Assembly: GCA_963931925.1 (NCBI GenBank)
Contig: OZ007571.1
Coordinates: 53,692,763 to 53,756,762, forward strand
DNA length: 64,000 nt
From: Onchidella celtica
Lineage: Eukaryota; Mollusca; Gastropoda; Systellommatophora; Onchidiidae
Direction of reading: 5' to 3'
Every line of letters starts with the position of its first letter. Positions within the stretch are counted from its first letter, which is position 1. The position numbers and the translations under genes are program-made. This document shows, in pieces, positions 57,561 through 64,000 of this stretch. The notes beneath the pieces were generated by a model that saw only the letters and a program-made list of their open reading frames with translations, did no database searches and was not told the origin of the DNA.

Positions 57561-58479
57561 CTCCTCCCGAAGCCTAGGGTCACCCATTTTAAGAATCATT
57601 GCACTTGACACACTCAGAGGTGCAGCCAATACAATCCCATATAATCCACTGAATGTCGTCGTAACTTTACTTCTCAATTCTCATACGCAGAAATTAATAA
57701 TGAAAAGATCCATACGAAAGCAATTTTTACAAACGGCGATATGGAAACCATATTATTATGTGTCTTCAAAATGCTTTAGTTGAGTTTCTGAATTCTCGTT
57801 CTGTGGCTGCTGGATTTAAAAAGAGAAAGACGTGAATGGGGTTTCCTTGTTTGGAAAAGAAACATTAGAAGATTAGGAGGAAATATGGTTATCTGTCTAT
57901 GGGCTTCAAAATGAAATTTACATGATTATACCTAGTGGGCCGAAAGTTACTTCACCATTATGTTCTGTGTCCAAGAGATGTCAGCGCTATGTAGGGGAAG
58001 AAGGAGATAATTTAGAACATTTGATTTAATTTGACTTGTAATTTACCTAATGTACGCTTCATTTAGTTTAAACATAATTGGTGTACATTTATTTAGTTGA
58101 AATTTAAATGGTGTACATTTATTTGAAATATAACTGAGTTACAAAGATAATGCCAAAGCTTTTTGGCTCTCTGCGCACTTCTAGGAAAAAATCAGTTTGG
58201 GGTTTACTAAAGTGGGTGGTTGGTGGGCGCTTCTGGTAGGGTTTCCCCTGTCCTGTCGATCTGTTAAATTCTGCCAATCCTCTTACTTTTTTTCCTGGCA
58301 CATTGTGATCTTTAACGTAAATCGGCGACCTTCTTGGTGTTTGGTCGCGTCTGTTAGGGGTCCCTGTCATTCTCCTGTAGTGTCTACCGTCTTGCTTCTT
58401 CCTAGCACAGTGTGACTTTTGTCGTATCAGCGTGCTTTCTCCAGAGAGTATAGATGCACAGAGAGGTTCCACTATGGAC

Positions 58480-59066
58480 CCTTTTCACTTCCGCGTTGCG
58501 GTTGTTTGCGGGAAGCCGCACGGCTTCGAAAAGCACCGTGTAGGGCAAAAACCTCCACTTGCCTTAGTGATGGCATCTGAATATGTTACAGTCTAAGTAA
58601 AGATGCATTTTTATGACAGAATCAGCACGTAACGGGTTCGTACAGTTGGGTGCCCAACAAGAGGATGGCATCGTTCGACCGTTGTCCACCGCTTCCGCCC
58701 TACAAGTGAGGCAGGCCGCCATTTTGTTTGTAAATCACGTGATATGGAGGACGGGAAATGAAAAGGGTCTATTGGTCGATTTGCACTGCGAGACGTCGAT
58801 TTGCACTGCGAGACACGGCCGGCCCCGCGAAACCATTGTTAGCATGGAACGGAAAGTAGGTCGCTGCGGTAAACAATACTAGTTGTGCATTTCCAAGGGG
58901 CGTAAGAACTTACAAACGGCACTAAATAGTTTCAATCAGCCCAAAAATATGAATTAACCACAGGAAACAGATATGCACACTATCTTTGATGAAGGCGGTC
59001 TCTTTCAATTTTTCAATTTCTGGTTTACCGCAGCGACCTAGTTTCACGATTTGGCGGAAGTGAGAT
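58480..59066. mobile_element. Candidate MITE with nested inverted repeats
   Basis: Outer ends CTTTTCACTTCCGC (about 58484) and GCGGAAGTGAGATCG (about 59051) are inverted. Inside, an 18-bp perfect inverted repeat pairs TAGGTCGCTGCGGTAAAC (about 58857) with GTTTACCGCAGCGACCTA (about 59024). A 20-bp word, GTCGATTTGCACTGCGAGAC, occurs twice in tandem at about 58775-58815. No transposase. Ends and target duplication unresolved. Confidence 0.5.
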
Positions 59067-59175
59067 CGCCCTATACATCCATACTCTCTGATTTCTCCAA
59101 ATTCGAACTCAAACTCTCCAAACTAAAAAAAAAAACACCAAAAAATGTACAGTGTTACCCCACTCTGATTTGCAG

Positions 59176-59270
59176 AACGCAGCTCTTGTTCATGCAAATA
59201 GCATCATCAAGAACACATTGACGTTCAACTGGTACCCACCGCCAACTGCTGTAGGCCATGTGCATTTCAG
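59176..59270 (+). CDS. Reeler-domain protein gene, exon 3
   Basis: 95 bp, phase 0 in and phase 2 out. Translates to NAALVHANSIIKNTLTFNWY followed by PPPTAVGHVHF and the split Arg codon. This matches the late part of the Reeler domain (the conserved His, LxFxW, PPP, and GxVxFR blocks). Acceptor TTTGCAG|AAC, donor CAG|GTAACT. Confidence 0.88.
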
Positions 59271-59375
59271 GTAACTATTTTAATTATTATCTCTAATCAG
59301 ATCTTTTGAGTGAAATAAGTGTAAACCAAATAAAACAGAAAGCTCCAGCAATAGTTTTGTTTGTAGAATTTAAAG

Positions 59376-59937
59376 CAATGTTTCTCAACCTGGGCGATAT
59401 CACGGCTAGCGGTCGATTTTGATTTTCGGGGAGGGGGGGGGGGCGAAAATGCGTCCCCTTATAAAAAGTGGCAAGACTTTCTTTCTTTTTAGAAGTACTT
59501 ACAAACTACACATCTTATCCGCTTGATATTTTGATACACAGTGGAGAAGGCCTGTAGAAGTAGAGAGTGTGTGTGACTCATTTCAGCCAAAAAGTGGAGA
59601 TAGAACCTTGTCATTCTAAGAGGACGAGTCAAGAAAAGAACATTGGGGGGGGGGGGCGCAAACGATGAAAGGGGGCGATAGGGGGAAGGAGGCGAAAACA
59701 TAAGGAAGACATGAGGACAATTTGTGGGCAAATAGGCCGACAGGACAGCCACTGACTTGTTCAACGGCCTTCAACCCTTTAGACGGGTTTAAAGAACGGA
59801 AATGATACTTGTTTTCGTAGTGCGCTTGATGAAGAATCTTTTCTGTTTATAATGAAAGGGGACGGGTTGGGGGGGGGGGGGCATGAAAAACATCAGGCCT
59901 AAGGGGGCAGTTGCCTGAAATAGTTTGAGAACCACTG
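59376..59937. mobile_element. hAT-type MITE with 8-bp target duplication (7/8)
   Basis: Left CAATGTTTCTCAACCTGGGC and right TTTGAGAACCACTG are inverted hAT ends of the same type as at 5102-5449. The flanks ATTTAAAG (59368-59375) and ATTTGAAG (59938-59945) match at 7 of 8 positions. The interior has several long G runs. Confidence 0.8.
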
Positions 59938-60088
59938 ATTTGAAGCTTGTTCTAGTACGGTATTTAACCTGGTGAGACCAAGGCTGGTGAATTTACTGCA
60001 TCTGTCTTGGCTCTCAGCGTGCATGATCTAATAAATTTCATCTCCAGCTATTTCCATCGTCCTCTGATTGGTAGTCTTTCATAACACA

Positions 60089-60420
60089 CCCCCCCCCCCC
60101 CCAATCCTTCGTCGTTTTATTTTCTCACAAACGTAATCCCTTCTTCCCGACTCTCCTTGCTTTCGTCTTTCTATCTCTCTCTCTCTCTCGTCCTTTTTCT
60201 CTTCAATCTTTCTCTCTTCTCTCCCCCCCCCCTCCCCCATCTGCCTCTCTTTCTTCGTCTGTGTCTCTGTCTTAGTTCTCTTTCTCTCTCTCTCTCTCTC
60301 TTTCTCTTTTTATTTCTCTCTCTCTCTGTCTCCCTCTCTGTCTTCTCTCCCTCTTCCTTTTCTCTGCCCCCCCCCCCCCCGTCTTCCTTCTCTCTGTCTT
60401 CCTCCCTCTCACTCGCTTTC
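60089..60420. repeat. Poly-C and CT-rich microsatellite
   Basis: C runs at about 60089-60102 and 60367-60380 border (TC)n tracts. The Ser/Leu-rich frame across it is not a gene. Confidence 0.85.
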
Positions 60421-61700
60421 TCACATACCACATCCACCCCAACATCTTTTTCTCAGTCCACACACTGTATTATTTCCCCGCATTATAGTGTCTTTCGTTA
60501 TGTCACGTTGACCCTCGCCTTTCCTCATACCGCACTTTGCTCGCACTTTGCTTCCCCAACCTGTTGATTTATTTTCAGCACAGCCTGGGAATGTGAAGTT
60601 TGAAATTGGAAAGGTAAAGAGAACAACAAAATATATAATTAGCTTCGCCAGCGAATTGGCGCAACACCGAACGAATTTACCTGCCCCGCTTTCTCTGACT
60701 GACGCGTCGTGACTGACTGAGGCTCAAAGCATTCTTTGATAAATTAAATTAGGCTGAAAACCTCTCGCAGACAATAACGTTAGCTCAGTTTTCAGTCTTT
60801 AGAAATTACACGTTGTTTTTTTTTTTTGTTGATGTTTGCACGTCGATGCAAGTCTTTTATACTTTCGCAGATCAAAAGTTTTACAAAACTTGGCTAGGGA
60901 TTATTTCTTGACATTCGCCGTACGTAGTGCGTGTAATGGACCCAGAGGCAGTTAAATTCGTTTGTAATTATCTGATTTCTGGGAATTTTTTCTTGAAATT
61001 CCAGGTATTCCTCAGTGACGTCATTGCCCATAGTTTTGAAATTTTAAGATATGCACAGATGTGCTCAGCAAAACACATGATGCATTTTGACTCTTCCTGC
61101 CCGTATGCCCTGGGATCTCACAGACATCATATTTTTTACAGAAGATTTTAAAAAGAACATTTTATTGTCATACTCTTAGTCCTGCGTCCCCGAGTCTCAG
61201 ATACACAACACTCCCAAGGAGGATTTATTGTTATATAAAACGCGCTGATGTGGACATGAAATTTTAATAAGACACTAGATGAAGCTCCCGGCATTATCCG
61301 GGTAAACCTGTGAACCCACCATACCTTCTCTCTCTCTTTTTTTTCCCACAGACTACCGTCTTACTACAGATTTCATGCGCACTCATTTCTGATAGGGAAA
61401 TTGCGTGCACCAAATTGAACGCGTATTAATCTATCGTTTCCGGTGCGGTGGGCTTGCTACAGAGAGCCAAAACAAAGATCATTATATTTAACATTTTTTT
61501 AAAATTTATTTAAGAATACCTGAAACTTGAATCAACATAATCGGTCAATACAAAAGCGATTGGACTGGATTCGTTGACACTTAGGAAAATGAACTTTACA
61601 ATTGTTTGAAACTATCATTTAGGCTGTAGCGTCGAGCAAAAAAAGGGTCAAAATTGCACCACAATGGATTACTCCCACCACTATTTTTTTTTATAATAAG

Positions 61701-62052
61701 ATTGTGGTCTAGAGGCAAGATGCTCGACTGTCATGCCTAGGTTACGGAGTTCAAATCCCGGTCGGTGCAGGCATGTTGGAAGTTTGGGATTTTTCTCATA
61801 TTTTCCTGTCCCTGATCCGATGGTAGGTAGGATCGAGCACTTAGTCTTCTCAGATAAGGACGAAAAATTCCGAGGCCCATGTACACATGGCGCACGTTAA
61901 AGATACCTTGGCAGCTGGAAATCGAAAAGAGCAGTCCGAACAGGCCGCTGCCCGGGCAAAAATGTTAAAAAACGAATCCCCACCACAACAAGAACAAAGA
62001 GAGGTGTAAATGCCAATGGCAGCGAACCTCCTAAAATAAAGACCTAAACACA
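61701..62052 (+). mobile_element. tRNA-derived SINE (plus)
   Basis: The head has TGGTCTAGAGGCAAGATG (box A region) and GAGTTCAAATCCCGG (box B region; GTTCAAATCC is a strong match). The body has 'gtaggatcgagcacttagtc' and 'gcgcacgttaaagatacctt'. The tail ends 'cctcctaaaataaagaccta aac'. It matches the minus copy at 31583-31964 over its length. Lies in intron 3 of the Reeler gene, sense orientation. Confidence 0.85.
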
Positions 62053-62204
62053 AATGAAATAAGACAATATGAAGATGGGGTCTTAGTGGGCAGTGGGCAA
62101 ACATGAACAGAATGAAATTTAGAACATCACTATGGCAACAAACGCCATACTTGCCATAAAATACACCAGGAGTGCCCAGTCTCTGGTGTGTGTGGGTGGG
62201 GTTG

Positions 62205-62730
62205 GGGAAAAATATAAAAGGAGAGAAAGAGAAACAGAAACAGATAGAGTTGAGGGGGGGAGAGACAAAAGGGGAGAAAGACACGAAGAGAGATACAAAA
62301 AGGACAGAGATAAAGAGAGAGAGAGAGAGAATGAGTGGAAAAAAAGAAAGAACAGAGAGAGGCAAAGGGAGGACGAATGGAAGGAAAGAACGAGAGAAAG
62401 GGAGGGAGAATGAGCGGATAGGAAGAAAGAGAGAGATAGAGAAGTGAAAGTGAGCAGAAAGAAAGAAAGGGAGAAAGAGAAGGAGAATGAGCAGTTAGAA
62501 AGAGAGAGAAAGGGAGAGTGAGTGGGTGGCAAGAAAGAGAGAGGGAGAGTGAGTGGACAGAAAGAAAGAGAGAGTGAGTGGATAGAAAGAAAGAGAGAGG
62601 GGGGAGTGAGTGGATAGAAAGAAAGAGAGAGAGGGGGAGAGTGAGTGGATAGAAAAAAAGAGAGAGACAGAGAGGGAGAGTGAGTGAATAGAAAGAAAGA
62701 GAGGGAGAGAGGGAGTGGATAGAAAGGATA
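62205..62730 (+). repeat. GA-rich minisatellite array
   Basis: Irregular units of about 36-45 bp such as 'gagagtgagtggatagaaag' followed by 'aaagagagag' recur through about 500 bp. Long Arg/Glu and Ser/Leu frames are artefacts. Confidence 0.85.
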
Positions 62731-63303
62731 TTGGTAAATTTCCCTTTCTCAGAGGGTAAACTTTGACTAATGTTATTTTATTGACCGTGTTTGGGTCTGG
62801 TATACCAGTGTCTGTTCATCATTAGTCCCTCATAAGTAAGTGAAATAACATTAGTGTGTGTTGTTGTTATTGTTATTGTAACTTAAAATAATCATATTAT
62901 AAAGGAAGTAAGGCTTCCAGTGTAATCATGAAAAGCTTTTTAACCGTAGAGCCTTAGATTCTACAAAATATCATATTACGCACAGAAAGATGTAAAGATG
63001 TATGTGGGCATATTTTAAAAGGTCTTGAAGTTCGCTATAATTATTTCGTTGATTTTAAGCCCCTACTGAAATGAACAGAAGAAAGTGCTCCGACATTTTG
63101 AGCCCGAGAAATAAAAGCGTATTTTGTTGAAGTAGAATTAAAGAGAGTGATAGGAAGTTTCTTTCTGTACTGCAATTTTTTATACATTGGTGACCGAAAC
63201 TCCAAAAATCATACCTGTTTTTTGCTCGAGTCAAAGGGCCAACTAGTAATGTTAAAAAACAGTATTTTAAAACTTCTCCATTGTCGATTCCTTTATTATG
63301 GTA

Positions 63304-63506
63304 GAAGCATCCAAGCTACGTCCCTACATCAGACCGACACAGATTTGTATAGGATTTCCATAGCATTGGTAGGATTTCTATGGGGGCGGGCTCCTTATAT
63401 GAAACTGAGGTTGCCTCCATGTCGTAACTAGCGGGCCGTCAACGTGGAAACAATGTCGGTGCTATGCATAGGCTTGATTGCATTGCTGAAAGGTTGCTGG
63501 CTCGGG
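63304..63506 (+). mobile_element. MITE, copy C (CCAGCATCCCTACG family)
   Basis: Carries 'gtccctacatcagaccgaca cagatttgtataggatttcc', 'gggcgggctcc' and 'catgtcgtaactagcggg' in the family order and ends 'ggttgctggctcggg'. Lies in intron 3 just before exon 4. Confidence 0.6.
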
Positions 63507-63673
63507 TAAAAAAGTTACTAAATAAAACAGGGCAGGGGTAAATTTACTTTTGACAAGTTGCCATATGTAAATGGGACGAAAAAGGTTGGGAACCCCTGAC
63601 TTATTCTTACACCATTTCATTTCTTATTCCGGAATGATTGAAAATGCTATTTTATCTCTTTCTTTCAATACAG

Positions 63674-63902
63674 GGCTACATTTGTCCAGGACGGGTCCAC
63701 ATTTTGGGCAGGTGTCAAGTCAGATATTCTCCTGGATGCCAGCGACTCCACCCCTGTCAATTCCAACACCTTCACCACCCCTTCATCCCTGGATTCTAGT
63801 TGTGGTACTGGAACAGGTGGTGGTAGTGGTGGTGGTGGTAGCGGTAGTAGTAGTAGTAGTAGTACAGCAAGCCCTGGCACAGACACAATCCCGACACTTT
63901 CG
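63674..63902 (+). CDS. Reeler-domain protein gene, exon 4
   Basis: 229 bp, phase 2 in and phase 0 out. It completes the split Arg codon and reads ATFVQDGSTFWAGVKSDILL, the C-terminal strand of the Reeler domain. It then turns into a Ser/Thr/Gly-rich linker (a GGGSGGGGSGSSSSSS stretch encoded by GGT and AGT repeats). Donor TCG|GTAAGG at 63902/63903. The linker suggests another domain follows, perhaps DOMON or a membrane part, outside the window. Confidence 0.85.
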
Positions 63903-63921
63903 GTAAGGGATAGAGATCTTT

Positions 63922-64000
63922 CCCAGTCAGCATCCCTATGTCAATCCAACCTAGATCTGTATAGGATTTCCATAGGGTTGGTATGATTATTGTAAGGGTG
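63922..64000 (+). mobile_element. MITE, copy D, cut by the window edge
   Basis: Starts CCCAGTCAGCATCCCTATGT, 19 bp after exon 4, and follows the family order ('tctgtataggatttccatag', 'ggttggtatgattattgtaa') until the window ends. Confidence 0.6.

Larger units (their letters stand above)
56782..59175 (+). other. Intron 2 of the Reeler gene
   Basis: 2.4 kb, GTAAGT to GATTTGCAG. It contains the minisatellite at 57172-57560 and the inverted-repeat element at about 58480-59066. No other gene is seen inside. Confidence 0.75.
59271..63673 (+). other. Intron 3 of the Reeler gene
   Basis: 4.4 kb, GTAACT to TTTCAATACAG. It is filled with repeats: the hAT MITE 59376-59937, CT-rich tract about 60089-60420, SINE 61701-62052, GA-rich array 62205-62730, MITE copy C 63304-63506 and a small hAT-like remnant near 63533-63599. 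Confidence 0.75.

Noticed and set aside
61850-62532. Minus-strand frames of 137 and 171 codons
   Set aside because: They cross the SINE and the GA-rich array and have no domain character.
63533-63599. Short hAT-like remnant (CAGGGGT ... GGGAACCCCTG)
   Set aside because: Only 67 bp, one end weak and no matching flanks. Noted but not called.

Overview
The window is animal nuclear DNA, most likely from a lophotrochozoan and probably a mollusc. This is inferred from the multi-exon Reeler-domain gene with GT-AG introns, the tRNA-derived SINEs, the mix of LINE, hAT, mariner and foldback repeats, and the abundance of simple repeats and poly-G/poly-C runs. No rRNA, functional tRNA, CRISPR array or bacterial-type operon was seen. 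Most of the window is non-coding. Three things carry real coding signal: a LINE, a large transposon gene, and a host gene on the right. | Layout. 1-18.3 kb: gene-poor DNA with two hAT-type MITEs that share one kind of terminus (4262-4525, 11851-12111), one hAT MITE with an 8-bp target duplication (5102-5449), an interrupted tandem array of ~120-bp units (8290-9410) and one possible orphan exon (about 16689-16781). 18.3-23.6 kb: an APE-type LINE on + whose long endonuclease/reverse-transcriptase frame is split by a ~1.24 kb solo LTR (19233-20471). 24.4-28 kb: a foldback element, a CT-rich microsatellite and a 28-bp minisatellite. 28.1-29.7 kb: a short element with ~40-bp terminal inverted repeats (TIRs) carrying a Cys-x3-Cys-x3-Cys coding piece (element B). 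31.6-32.0 kb: a SINE on -. 33.07-40.8 kb: a ~7.7 kb satellite of ~81-bp monomers with clear higher-order duplications (886, 2184 and 1307 bp). 41.1-44.2 kb: MITEs, a foldback element broken by a CR1-like LINE tail, and a pure CT array. 44.8-52.3 kb: element A. 53.1-53.5 kb: a mariner-like transposase remnant. 54.5-64 kb: exons 1-4 of a secreted or membrane Reeler-domain gene that runs off the right edge, with repeats filling its introns. | Main find. Element A (about 44.8-52.26 kb) has inverted ends and at least six subterminal copies of a GGGAATAATACTGTCGTA-type motif, a layout typical of a DNA transposon. Its single long gene encodes a ~949-residue protein. The N-terminus looks like a herpesvirus large-tegument deubiquitinase (peptidase C76 type: Gln24, Cys36, Asp158, His160 in the numbering from 48059). 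The middle has a basic stretch and a Cys-x3-Cys-x3-Cys motif. The C-terminal half looks like the RNase-H/DDE-like domain of DUF7869-type transposon proteins. The start codon is probably supplied by a tiny upstream exon (ATG-CAG at the very end of the exon), and the intron between has taken in a second copy of the same solo LTR (46352-47527) without harming the frame. Element B shares the Cys motif and may be a reduced relative. A tegument-like deubiquitinase fused to a DDE-like transposase in a TIR element is, to my knowledge, not a described system, though I could not search for it.
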